Part shown: positions 52,529 to 60,580 of the stretch, in pieces
Position numbering within the stretch: position 1 is the first letter of the stretch
How the letters are laid out: each line of letters starts with the position of its first letter
Translations under genes and position numbers: made by a program
Assembly: GCF_000817815.1 (NCBI RefSeq)
Contig: NZ_JPRD01000073.1
Location: 1 to 64,000, forward strand
Origin: Vibrio owensii CAIM 1854 = LMG 25443
Lineage (GTDB): Bacteria; Pseudomonadota; Gammaproteobacteria; Enterobacterales; Vibrionaceae
Direction of reading: 5' to 3'
DNA: 64,000 bases
The notes under the pieces: model-generated
What the model was told of the DNA's origin: nothing
The model's database searches: none
What the model saw: only the letters and a program-made list of their open reading frames with translations

Positions 52529-54454
52529 CTAGAACGCGTAAGTCACGTTAAAGCGAAAGTCTCGCCCCGGGCTTGCGTAGCCTTGGGCGACAGGACTACC
52601 GGTGTACTCCATGTACGACGCATGGTCAAAGTAGTATTTGTCGAATACGTTCTTAACTGACAAGGTTAGAGATAACTCTTCGTCAGCGAGTGGCATCCAA
52701 TATGCGTAAACATCGTGTACGCCGTAGCCTGGTTTTTCTGGATGAACGGTTGGATCCGCTACGTCGGTTAAACGTTCAACAAATCGAGCATTCCAACCAA
52801 ACTCCAGTGTTTCCATCGGTTGATAGATCAGATCAAGCACCCAAGTGTCACCGATTGATGTGCCTAGGGTAGAGTCTTCATCCGAAAGTGGAGTGCCATT
52901 GAGCTCTGGGCGTGATTGGTTGTAGCTCAAGCGAGCTGACACATCTGAAATCGCATAGCCTAGGTAAGCAGTAATGCCTTGGTTATCTAAATCGCCAACA
53001 TTGGTGTACAAGGCCCCTTGATTAGTGACGACATCTTTGATGGTGCTGTCAAAGAAGGTTAAGCCAGCAAAGAATTCGTCATACTGGTAGTTTGCGCCTA
53101 GCTCTAGATTGCGCGCTTCCTCTGGTTTACGGTTTGGATCATTTTCGCGGTAGTCGATAACAAATAACTCTTTGATTTGTTGCCCACGAAACGCTTCCGC
53201 ATAGCTCGCGAATAGGTTCAAACCTTCAAAGGCGTTGTAATTGATACCAACGTTAGGGCTAAAGCCACTTGAGTCAAAGTCTTGGTCCATGTTATCGGTA
53301 AGTTCATACCAATCATAACGAGCACCTGCGGTGAGAATGAGAGCGTCTGTCAGCATCCAATCGTCTTGAACAAACAAACCGTAGACAGTGCCTTTCTCTT
53401 CATCATCCTTTTTGCCATCGTAATTGGTCTCAAATTCTGATTTGTCTTTCTTGTAATCTAGGCCGTAAACCAAAGTATGGTCGGTGAGTTTACTGGTATT
53501 AAAGATCTTTACGCCTGAAGTTTGAATTGAGCCATCGCTCGTTCCCCAACGTGGGTGATCTTTGTGGGCAAGACGACTGTCCGTGTAGTAGAAGGTCGTA
53601 TCGAGATTGAATAGATCACTCGCGCTGTATTTGTGGTTTAAGGTGAACGTAGAACGGTCTGTCTCTTGGTCTAAAGGTTCGTTTTTGAAACTTGGTTGGA
53701 AGTGCGGGCGATTCAAGCGTCGTCCATCGTCATTACGATAGTCGTAGCTTACCGAGAGGTAGTGTTCGTCATTAAGTTGACCGGATAGCTTAAGGAGGGC
53801 AACTTGCTGTTCTAGCGCTGTATAAGGCTGCTCTTCACCTTTGCCATCTTGAATGTTGTCACCATCGATGTAGCCGAATGATGCCAACAAACCAAGTTGA
53901 TCGGCGACTTCACCATAAAGACTTGCCGATAGTTTGTAGCCTTCATTGTTGGTGTAGTAACCACCTTTCAACATTGCACCGTAGGTTTGGTCCGCAGCGA
54001 GTAGATCGTGTGCATCTTTTGTGGTGAATTTAATTGCGCCACCAAGTGCACCAGGGCCGTCTGTTGCTCGTCCAGCGCCTGCACTCACATCGACTTGCTT
54101 AAGCAGTTCTGGCTCGATAGATAATCGACCTTGGTGGTGGAATAGGTTACCGGATTGTTCTGCACCATCGATAGAGACATTCAGCATCGTATCTTCTAGA
54201 CCTCGAACGTAGATCTTTTGAGAGATGCCTGATGAGCCACCGACACTGACTTCGGCATCCTTTCGGAAAATGTCATTAAGATCTTGAGCTTGGGATTTAG
54301 CTAGTTGGTCAGAGTCTATCGAGATATCAACGCCTTCCGGTGTGTGACCGGTCACCTCGATAACTTCCATATCGTCCTTGGCGTAAGTCGTTTGTGACGC
54401 TACTAAAAGCGCGATGGTAAGTGGGCTTAGCTTAAATACGGTTGAAGCAGACAC
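52529..54454 (-). CDS. TonB-dependent receptor (FetA/FrpB-like)
   Basis: About 641 residues. The frame is open from an ATG at 54466, but GGAGGT lies inside that frame, 4 nt before a GTG at 54454, whereas nothing like a ribosome site precedes the ATG. I take the GTG start. Signal peptide to about TYA-K; TonB box IEVTGHTPEG; plug with NLFHHQGRLSIEPELLKQVDV and GALGGAIKFTTKDAHDLL; 22-strand barrel; C-terminus GYGVHDVYAYW, VKNVFDKYYFDHAS and FNVTYAF, all as in Neisseria FetA/FrpB. It belongs to the same subfamily as the receptor at 22179. A Fur box overlaps the start region. Two-component genes lie directly upstream. The siderophore is unknown. Confidence 0.85.
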   Translation of the reverse strand: MSASTVFKLSPLTIALLVASQTTYAKDDMEVIEVTGHTPEGVDISIDSDQLAKSQAQDLNDIFRKDAEVSVGGSSGISQKIYVRGLEDTMLNVSIDGAEQSGNLFHHQGRLSIEPELLKQVDVSAGAGRATDGPGALGGAIKFTTKDAHDLLAADQTYGAMLKGGYYTNNEGYKLSASLYGEVADQLGLLASFGYIDGDNIQDGKGEEQPYTALEQQVALLKLSGQLNDEHYLSVSYDYRNDDGRRLNRPHFQPSFKNEPLDQETDRSTFTLNHKYSASDLFNLDTTFYYTDSRLAHKDHPRWGTSDGSIQTSGVKIFNTSKLTDHTLVYGLDYKKDKSEFETNYDGKKDDEEKGTVYGLFVQDDWMLTDALILTAGARYDWYELTDNMDQDFDSSGFSPNVGINYNAFEGLNLFASYAEAFRGQQIKELFVIDYRENDPNRKPEEARNLELGANYQYDEFFAGLTFFDSTIKDVVTNQGALYTNVGDLDNQGITAYLGYAISDVSARLSYNQSRPELNGTPLSDEDSTLGTSIGDTWVLDLIYQPMETLEFGWNARFVERLTDVADPTVHPEKPGYGVHDVYAYWMPLADEELSLTLSVKNVFDKYYFDHASYMEYTGSPVAQGYASPGRDFRFNVTYAF

Positions 54455-54467
54455 CGTAACCTCCATT

Positions 54468-54486
54468 GTTAATGAGAATTATTATC
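54468..54486. promoter_or_regulatory. Fur box at the second TonB receptor
   Basis: GTTAATGAGAATTATTATC matches the classical 19-bp Fur consensus at 16 positions. It is only 14 bp upstream of the GTG start, within the leader. Confidence 0.8.
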
Positions 54487-54562
54487 GAGTGAGATTTTGG
54501 TGATTCTTCCACGCTGAGTAAACGACTTTTACAACTGTTACAATCCTTGTTACGCGTGATGC

Positions 54563-55903
54563 TTAACGTCGTTTGGGCAAGGTAATATCCATCACTAAAC
54601 CTCGCTCCGGCGCATTGTAGGCAACGATCTTGCCGCCAACGGCTTCAATGTGCCTTTTCGCTAACGCCAACCCAACACCAAAGCCCTTACGTGATGCGAC
54701 TTGATTATTGGCTTTAAAGAAAGGTTTGAAAATTTGTTGATACAAACTTGGGTCGATTCCGGGCCCAGAGTCGGTAATGACGATTTGATAATGCTCGCTA
54801 CTGCTTCGCACCTCAATTCTTAGCGCTTCATTGGGTTGGGTGTAACGTAAACCGTTGCGAATGACGTTTTCTAACGATTGGCTGAGTGCCATTTGGTTGG
54901 AGTCATTGATAGGTAATGGTTCGTCTTGCTGCAGGAACACGTGCCTATCGGGGTATTCAAATCGTGCATCTTCAACGATGATTTCAACCAGTTCCGCTAA
55001 GTCAAATGCTTCCGTTCTGAGGTTTGGTTGTTCGTTTTCAATCCATGCAAGGGTGAGAGTGTCTTCTGCTGTACTGCGCATCTTATGAGTGTCGCTCTTA
55101 ATGCGTTGCAACATTTGCTCGCGCTCAATGTTTTTATCGACGCAGTCTATGGCCATTTCTATACGAGCGAGTGGGGTACGTATCTCATGTGACATGTCGG
55201 CGATTAAGTTTCTGTTGTGCTGAATCACATCTGATGTTCGCTCCGCCATTTTGTCGAAAGTTCGCGCGACTTGGCTTATTTCATCGTTGCCTAACTTCAT
55301 GGTCTGCCCAATTCGCGCCGAATAATCCCCTTGGCTGAAAGCTTGGCTTGCTCGGTGGAACTGCTGTAATGGACGCATGACGTAACGGTACAAATACACC
55401 GTAAGTGCCAGTAAAGAGAGAAATGGAATCACAAAACGGAACAGCCAAAACGCATGGGACATGTAAGTGCCGGGGCGCATTCGGTCAGGCAGTAGAATCA
55501 GAAAATGATAACCAAAAGGAGAAAGTGGCACTTCCATGATTGGATTATCTGGAAAATCGAGGTGGATTTTCCACTCAACACTTCGACCAATGCCGTAGCC
55601 TTCCCAAAAGCGCTCGTTGAGTGGATTGCCGCCTTTTACATCTAGGTGTGATTGCAGAACCGTTGCCCAAGTAGACTCATTAGCAGCGAGTTCTTCTAAC
55701 CAAGTGTCCAAACCTTGCCAATCTTGTTGGTCGATATATGTTTGTGCTGTAGAGCCCCAATCAAGGATCTGTTGACGGTGAGACTTTTTGAGGTAGCTCA
55801 TCTTTTCATTAGAAAGAATGGCAGCGCTATGAATCAAAGAAAAGAAGATCACCACACCGAGAGATAAGACGACAAACAGCCGCCAGAACAACATCTTCTT
55901 CAT
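54563..55903 (-). CDS. Sensor histidine kinase of a receptor-linked two-component system
   Basis: A 446-residue inner-membrane kinase. Transmembrane segments at about 7-29 and 152-173 enclose a ~120-residue periplasmic sensor. HAMP follows at about 175-228, then phospho-His239 in IADMSHEIRTPLARIE, and the ATPase boxes NVIRNGLRY, DSGPGID and GFGVGLALAKR. Its start overlaps the regulator stop (ATGA), and it is followed by the TonB receptor 97 bp later. It probably senses a periplasmic or envelope signal related to that receptor. Confidence 0.87.
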   Translation of the reverse strand: MKKMLFWRLFVVLSLGVVIFFSLIHSAAILSNEKMSYLKKSHRQQILDWGSTAQTYIDQQDWQGLDTWLEELAANESTWATVLQSHLDVKGGNPLNERFWEGYGIGRSVEWKIHLDFPDNPIMEVPLSPFGYHFLILLPDRMRPGTYMSHAFWLFRFVIPFLSLLALTVYLYRYVMRPLQQFHRASQAFSQGDYSARIGQTMKLGNDEISQVARTFDKMAERTSDVIQHNRNLIADMSHEIRTPLARIEMAIDCVDKNIEREQMLQRIKSDTHKMRSTAEDTLTLAWIENEQPNLRTEAFDLAELVEIIVEDARFEYPDRHVFLQQDEPLPINDSNQMALSQSLENVIRNGLRYTQPNEALRIEVRSSSEHYQIVITDSGPGIDPSLYQQIFKPFFKANNQVASRKGFGVGLALAKRHIEAVGGKIVAYNAPERGLVMDITLPKRR

Positions 55904-56658
55904 TTGAAAATATACCCTTTACCATGCACGGTCTGGATACGGTCGTTCGACATACCTTCCGCGATAAGACGTTTGCGCACGCGGCTTAAGTGCATGTCTA
56001 GGGCTCGGTCATATTGGCTAAATTGACGCTCTAGTACGGTCTGATAAAGAAAGGGTTTACTCAGCACTTCTTCGCGGTGCTCGATTAACGTCCACAGAAG
56101 TTTAAATTGAATAGGTGTCAGCTGAATGGGGTTCATCTCAGGGCAATGATGGAGCGTTACCGTGTGAGTTTGCTTATCGAGAAGTAACTCTTTCTCACTG
56201 AGTTGCGTTGCGGAATTGGGCTGCTTGATGAGTTGGGTGCGACGTAAAATTGCTTCTATACGTAAACTCACTTCGGTGAAGTTACAGGGTTTGGTGATGT
56301 AATCATCGGCCCCGCATTTAAGACCCTGAATTCGATATTCTTCTGCACCAAATGCAGTCAGCATAACTACGGGTGTTTGTGACTGAGAACGAATGACATT
56401 AAGCACTTCGAAACCATCGAGGTTGGGGAGGTTGACATCGAGTATGACCAAATCAAAGTCTTGCTGCTGAAAAACCTTAACGGCTTCATCCCCGCAAAAC
56501 ATCGAGATAACTTGATAGCGTTGCTCTTTAAGTAGTCGGGTGAGTTGAAGGTTGAGATCTGGGTCATCTTCTACCAATAAGATTGAAGGAGCAGGAACGG
56601 ATGAACTCGATGACCAGTTTGGCTTTGGCTGAACGGGGGCTGACGTTGGGCTAAACAT
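55900..56658 (-). CDS. OmpR-family response regulator
   Basis: A 252-residue regulator. A non-conserved Pro/Ser-rich leader (1-22) precedes the receiver domain (23-140) with acidic pocket Glu30-Asp31-Asp32, phospho-acceptor Asp74 in LVILDVNLP and Lys in ITKPC. The C-terminal winged helix (about 160-252) has LTPIQFKLLWTLIEHREEV and SRVRKRLIAEG. It is translationally coupled to the kinase gene downstream. It likely activates or represses the receptor gene at 52529. Confidence 0.87.
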   Translation of the reverse strand: MFSPTSAPVQPKPNWSSSSSVPAPSILLVEDDPDLNLQLTRLLKEQRYQVISMFCGDEAVKVFQQQDFDLVILDVNLPNLDGFEVLNVIRSQSQTPVVMLTAFGAEEYRIQGLKCGADDYITKPCNFTEVSLRIEAILRRTQLIKQPNSATQLSEKELLLDKQTHTVTLHHCPEMNPIQLTPIQFKLLWTLIEHREEVLSKPFLYQTVLERQFSQYDRALDMHLSRVRKRLIAEGMSNDRIQTVHGKGYIFK

Positions 56659-56795
56659 GTTGACATATCACTCATTATCGATAATGACTTGGTTAAAATC
56701 AACGTGATGAATGAGAAAGCTATCAGTTATTTATAAAGAGGCTTCAAAGTGCGACTTGTTTAGAAGTTTTGCTTGAGCGGGGAAGGTCGCGACAA

Positions 56796-56827
56796 AAAGA
56801 AAGCCCACCTGAGTCGGTGGGCTTTTT
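56796..56827. terminator. Terminator after sulfatase 1
   Basis: AAAGCCCACC/GGTGGGCTTT form a 10-bp stem with a 6-nt loop, with A- and T-runs on both sides. On the minus strand it ends the sulfatase 1 transcript. Confidence 0.85.
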
Positions 56828-56845
56828 CGGTAGTTGCAAAAGAAA

Positions 56846-58411
56846 CTAGTTCATTTTTTTAACTTCTTGCTGAAGTTGCTCTAGCTGCTTCATCTTGCCT
56901 TGTAGGCCAAGAGATTGGTAGCTAATTGACGCTGGGTTCATCATCTGACCTTGCTGCATTGGGTAGTCTGGCAGCGTCTTGAAGAATTCACCAAGAACGT
57001 CTTGGATAGGTACGAACAACCACATGTTGTCAGCCATCCAGCGCAGGTACATACCTGATTCGTGCGGTGCTTTCTCGAATGGGTCAGCACGTAGGTGGAT
57101 GATTTGTGGCCAGTTTGGAGAGAAGCGAATCGCGTTAGAGATATCACCTTCAAGAACCGCGAAGTTCAGTTTCCAGTCATTCCAACGTACCGCGTTTAGC
57201 TCGCCGTTCGCTGTGAAGTAAAGTAGTGACTCACGAGGGCCTTTCTCTTCTTTACCTTGGAAGTAGGGCATGAAGTTGTAACCGTCGATGTGTACGCGCC
57301 AGTCTTTACCGTTCGCTTTGTAGCCTTTCGCTAGCTTCTCTTTCACGTCAGGAACGCCAGCTGCAGCCATTAGTGTTGGTAGCCAGTCTTGGTGCGCCAT
57401 CATTTCGTTGATCTTTGTACCCGGTTCAATTACGCCAGGCCAACGAACAAGTTGAGGTACACGCATGCCGCCTTCCCAAGTGGTACCTTTCTCACCGTGG
57501 AATGGTGTTGCACCACCGTCAGGCCATGTTACTGTTTCTGCACCGTTATCGGTTGAGTAGATAACGATGGTGTTATCAGCAACACCTAGCTCATCAAGTT
57601 TGTCTAGTAGAACGCCTACTTGGTCATCGTGCTCAAGCATACCGTCAGCGTAGATACTTACGCCTGATTTACCTTGGTATTTCTCTTGTAGACGAGTCCA
57701 AACGTGCATACGAGTGGTGTTGTGCCAGATGAAGAATGGCTTGTCTGCTTTCACGGCTTTTTCCATGAACGCCAGTGACGTTTCTAGGAATTCTTCATCC
57801 GCGTGCTCCATACGCTTACGCGTCATTGGGCCTGTATCTTCAATCTTACCGTCAGCAAAAGACTTGATTACACCACGAGGGCCGTAGTTTTTACGGAACT
57901 CAGGATCTTTCGGGTAGTAGTAAGTTTCTGGTTCTTCTTCAGCATTGAGGTGATAAAGGTTACCGAAGAACTCGTCGAAACCGTGGTTAGTTGGCAAGTG
58001 TTGGTCTTGGTCACCTAAGTGGTTCTTACCAAACTGAGCCGTCATGTAGCCTTGACCTTTAAGCAGGTCTGCAATGGTCGGTGCCCAATCAGGGATACCG
58101 TGAGTAGAGCCTGGCATACCGATTGTAAGCAAGCCAGTACGGAACGGTTCTTGGCCTGTGATAAATGCTGCACGGCCTGCAGTACAAGATTGCTGACCGT
58201 AGTGATCAGTAAATAGTGCACCCTCGTTTGCAATACGGTCGATATTCGGGGTCTCGTAACCCATCATACCTTGGTTGTATGCACTGATGTTCCAGTAACC
58301 AACATCATCACCAAAGATCGCTAGGATGTTTGGTTTGTCTGCCGCCACTGCTGCGCTTGAGGTTGCCAGTACGCCGAGACCGACAGCCAGCTTGCTCATT
58401 TGGTTAGCCAT
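56846..58411 (-). CDS. Sulfatase 1 (periplasmic arylsulfatase family)
   Basis: A 521-residue exported type I sulfatase. A signal peptide ends near AVA-A (residue 23). The metal pair Asp35/Asp36 sits in IFGDDVG. The residue that becomes formylglycine is Cys76, in SCTAGR; the maturation motif is C-x-A-x-R, not the usual C-x-P-x-R. Other motifs are GQFGKNHLGD and STDNGAE. The substrate is unknown. It is divergent from, and about half as similar to, sulfatases 2 and 3 as those are to each other. Confidence 0.85.
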   Translation of the reverse strand: MANQMSKLAVGLGVLATSSAAVAADKPNILAIFGDDVGYWNISAYNQGMMGYETPNIDRIANEGALFTDHYGQQSCTAGRAAFITGQEPFRTGLLTIGMPGSTHGIPDWAPTIADLLKGQGYMTAQFGKNHLGDQDQHLPTNHGFDEFFGNLYHLNAEEEPETYYYPKDPEFRKNYGPRGVIKSFADGKIEDTGPMTRKRMEHADEEFLETSLAFMEKAVKADKPFFIWHNTTRMHVWTRLQEKYQGKSGVSIYADGMLEHDDQVGVLLDKLDELGVADNTIVIYSTDNGAETVTWPDGGATPFHGEKGTTWEGGMRVPQLVRWPGVIEPGTKINEMMAHQDWLPTLMAAAGVPDVKEKLAKGYKANGKDWRVHIDGYNFMPYFQGKEEKGPRESLLYFTANGELNAVRWNDWKLNFAVLEGDISNAIRFSPNWPQIIHLRADPFEKAPHESGMYLRWMADNMWLFVPIQDVLGEFFKTLPDYPMQQGQMMNPASISYQSLGLQGKMKQLEQLQQEVKKMN

Positions 58412-58756
58412 AAAAACTCCAAATTGGTTGTAAGTTGGAAAAGAAGCTTAGGTACCGCCCATGCTTCGTTGGCTATTAAGTTAATGATGCAATTGAAGAA
58501 TGTCGCTTTATAGTGTTTATAACCATAAGTTATGTAGAGAAATAACTTGTTGTTTTATCAGTTGATTGTTTCGACCTTAGGATTTGTGGGGAAAACTGAA
58601 GCGAGACTCAGGTCACGTTAATCCGCTTTCTAAATGGGGATATAAGACCTTAGTTTTAACCAAAGTATAATTATGCTATTTGATTCGCATTAGTCTGTTT
58701 TGTGAGCTATACGTTTGTGTGCAGGATGCACTTTTCTATTACATACAGAGGTTTAT
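58412..58756. other. Divergent intergenic region between sulfatases 1 and 2
   Basis: About 345 bp that must hold both promoters. I see no ORF or RNA gene. It contains the leader hairpin at 58719-58731. Confidence 0.5.
58719..58731 (+). promoter_or_regulatory. Leader hairpin with GGA loop upstream of sulfatase 2
   Basis: GTGCAGGATGCAC: 5-bp perfect stem GTGCA/TGCAC with GGA as the loop, 25 bp before the ATG. The same structure precedes sulfatase 3. It resembles a CsrA site, whose consensus presents GGA in a hairpin loop. Confidence 0.5.
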
Positions 58757-60304
58757 ATGACAGCGAATTATGGCGTGAAACGCCGATTAGCGATTCTTGC
58801 CGCTGCTTTTATCGGCGCGACAAGTAGCAGTATCGCAGCAGAGAAACCGAATATTCTGGTCATTTGGGGTGATGATATCGGTCAATCTAATATCAGTGCT
58901 TACACATTTGGCTTAATGGGATACAAAACACCGAACATCGATAGCATTGCAAAAGAAGGTATGATGTTCACCGACTACTATGGTGAACAATCTTGTACTG
59001 CAGGCCGTTCTACCTTCATTACCGGGCAAACGGTATTGAGAACTGGCTTGAGTAAGGTTGGCCTTCCGGGTGCAGATTTAGGTCTACAGGCTGAAGATGC
59101 AACGATTGCAGAAATGCTTAAACCACTTGGCTACATGACAGGTCAGTTTGGTAAAAACCACCTTGGCGACAAAGATGAACACCTTCCAACGAATCACGGC
59201 TTCGACGAATTTTTTGGCAACCTTTACCATTTGAACGCCGAGGAAGAACCAGAGAATGTGGACTACCCGAAAGATCCAGAATTCCGTAAGAAATTCGGTC
59301 CTCGCGGTGTTATTAAATCCTTTGCTGACGGCAAAATCGAAGATACCGGTCCTCTAACGCGTAAGCGTATGGAAACGGTGGATGGAGAAACGTTAGATGC
59401 GGCGCTTGATTTTATGGATCGAGCAGTGAAAGCAGACAAGCCTTTCTTTGTCTGGTGGAACGCAACACGTATGCACTTCCGTACGCACGTGAAAGAAGAA
59501 AACTTGGGTAAAACCGGCATCAGTTTTTATGCCGACGGTATGGTTGAACACGATAACCAAGTAGGCGAGCTGTTGAAAAAAGTGGATGACTTGGGCATCA
59601 AAGACAACACCATCGTATTCTACTCAACCGATAACGGCCCGCACATGAACTCTTGGCCAGATGCGGGTACAACGCCATTCCGTGGTGAGAAGAACACCAA
59701 CTGGGAAGGTGCGTTCCGTGTTCCTGCAATGGTTCGTTGGCCTGGTAAGATTGAAGCAGGCAGCGTTTCTAACGAAATTATGCACCACATGGACTGGATG
59801 CCAACGCTCCTAGCCGCTGCGGGTGATGATCAAATCAAAGAGAAGCTGCTAAAAGGCTACACAGCAGGTGATAAGACATTTAAGAACCATCTTGATGGGT
59901 ACAACTTCTTGCCTTACCTAACTGGTAAAGAAGAAAAAGGACCACGTGAAGAGATCTTCTATTTCACTGATGATGGTGATTTGAGTTCACTTCGCTTCCG
60001 CAACTGGAAGATTGTATTCCTAGAGCAGCGCGCAAAAGGAACACTACGTATCTGGGCTGAACCGTTTACACCATTACGTGTGCCTAAGATCTTCAACCTA
60101 CGCATGGACCCATACGAAGTAGCGGACATCACGTCGAATACATACTATGACTGGTTGATTGATCACGCATACATGTTGGTTCCAGCACAGGCTTATGTGG
60201 GTAAATTCTTGGCAACGTTCGAAGAATTCCCACCGCGACAAAAAGCAGCAAGTTTCTCACTTGATCAGGTAATGGAGAAGTTGCAGGAAAGTCACAATAA
60301 ATAG
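58757..60304 (+). CDS. Sulfatase 2 (periplasmic arylsulfatase family)
   Basis: A 515-residue exported sulfatase. I start it at the ATG at 58757, which has CAGAGG at a good distance and begins a signal peptide (KRRLAILAAAFIGATSSSIAA); the frame is open 14 codons further up. Metal Asp39/Asp40 (WGDDIG), Cys80 in SCTAGRSTF as formylglycine precursor, QFGKNHLGD and STDNGPHMN. It is about 93% identical to sulfatase 3 by eye (roughly 36 differences over 515), so the two are a tandem duplication. Substrate is unknown; FGE or anSME maturation genes are not in the window. Confidence 0.87.
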   Translation: MTANYGVKRRLAILAAAFIGATSSSIAAEKPNILVIWGDDIGQSNISAYTFGLMGYKTPNIDSIAKEGMMFTDYYGEQSCTAGRSTFITGQTVLRTGLSKVGLPGADLGLQAEDATIAEMLKPLGYMTGQFGKNHLGDKDEHLPTNHGFDEFFGNLYHLNAEEEPENVDYPKDPEFRKKFGPRGVIKSFADGKIEDTGPLTRKRMETVDGETLDAALDFMDRAVKADKPFFVWWNATRMHFRTHVKEENLGKTGISFYADGMVEHDNQVGELLKKVDDLGIKDNTIVFYSTDNGPHMNSWPDAGTTPFRGEKNTNWEGAFRVPAMVRWPGKIEAGSVSNEIMHHMDWMPTLLAAAGDDQIKEKLLKGYTAGDKTFKNHLDGYNFLPYLTGKEEKGPREEIFYFTDDGDLSSLRFRNWKIVFLEQRAKGTLRIWAEPFTPLRVPKIFNLRMDPYEVADITSNTYYDWLIDHAYMLVPAQAYVGKFLATFEEFPPRQKAASFSLDQVMEKLQESHNK

Positions 60305-60323
60305 ATTGATTGCAACCAAATGC

Positions 60324-60348
60324 GGGGCTCTTCGGAGCCTCTTTTTTT
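60324..60348 (+). terminator. Terminator after sulfatase 2
   Basis: GGGGCTC-TTC-GGAGCCTC-like stem followed by T7. Sulfatase 3 therefore has its own promoter. Confidence 0.78.
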
Positions 60349-60542
60349 GCCTTGGCTTCAGCTTTTGTCATCATCGTTAACCCCATGTTAAACCAAGTGT
60401 CATACGGTTTCAGAGTAGAAGATGGCGTCTGGTTATTTTGCTTATATCACTGGACGAAATACCTAATTTGCTAGGCATTAAGTTTGGGTGAGATTTATTT
60501 TATGCCTATTGGTCTCATTGGTTCGTGAAATATAAATTTGTT

Positions 60543-60555
60543 GTGCAGGAGGCAC
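60543..60555 (+). promoter_or_regulatory. Leader hairpin with AGGA loop upstream of sulfatase 3
   Basis: GTGCAGGAGGCAC: 4-bp stem GTGC/GCAC with loop AGGAG, 25 bp before the ATG, the same distance as in sulfatase 2. The arms and GGA are kept while the sequences around have diverged. Confidence 0.5.
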
Positions 60556-60580
60556 ATTACATTACTAAACAGAGGTTTAT

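Noticed and set aside
52529..56658. Assignment of the two-component/receptor locus as peuRSA
   Set aside because: The receptor is FetA/FrpB-like rather than FepA-like, and no TonB-system genes follow.
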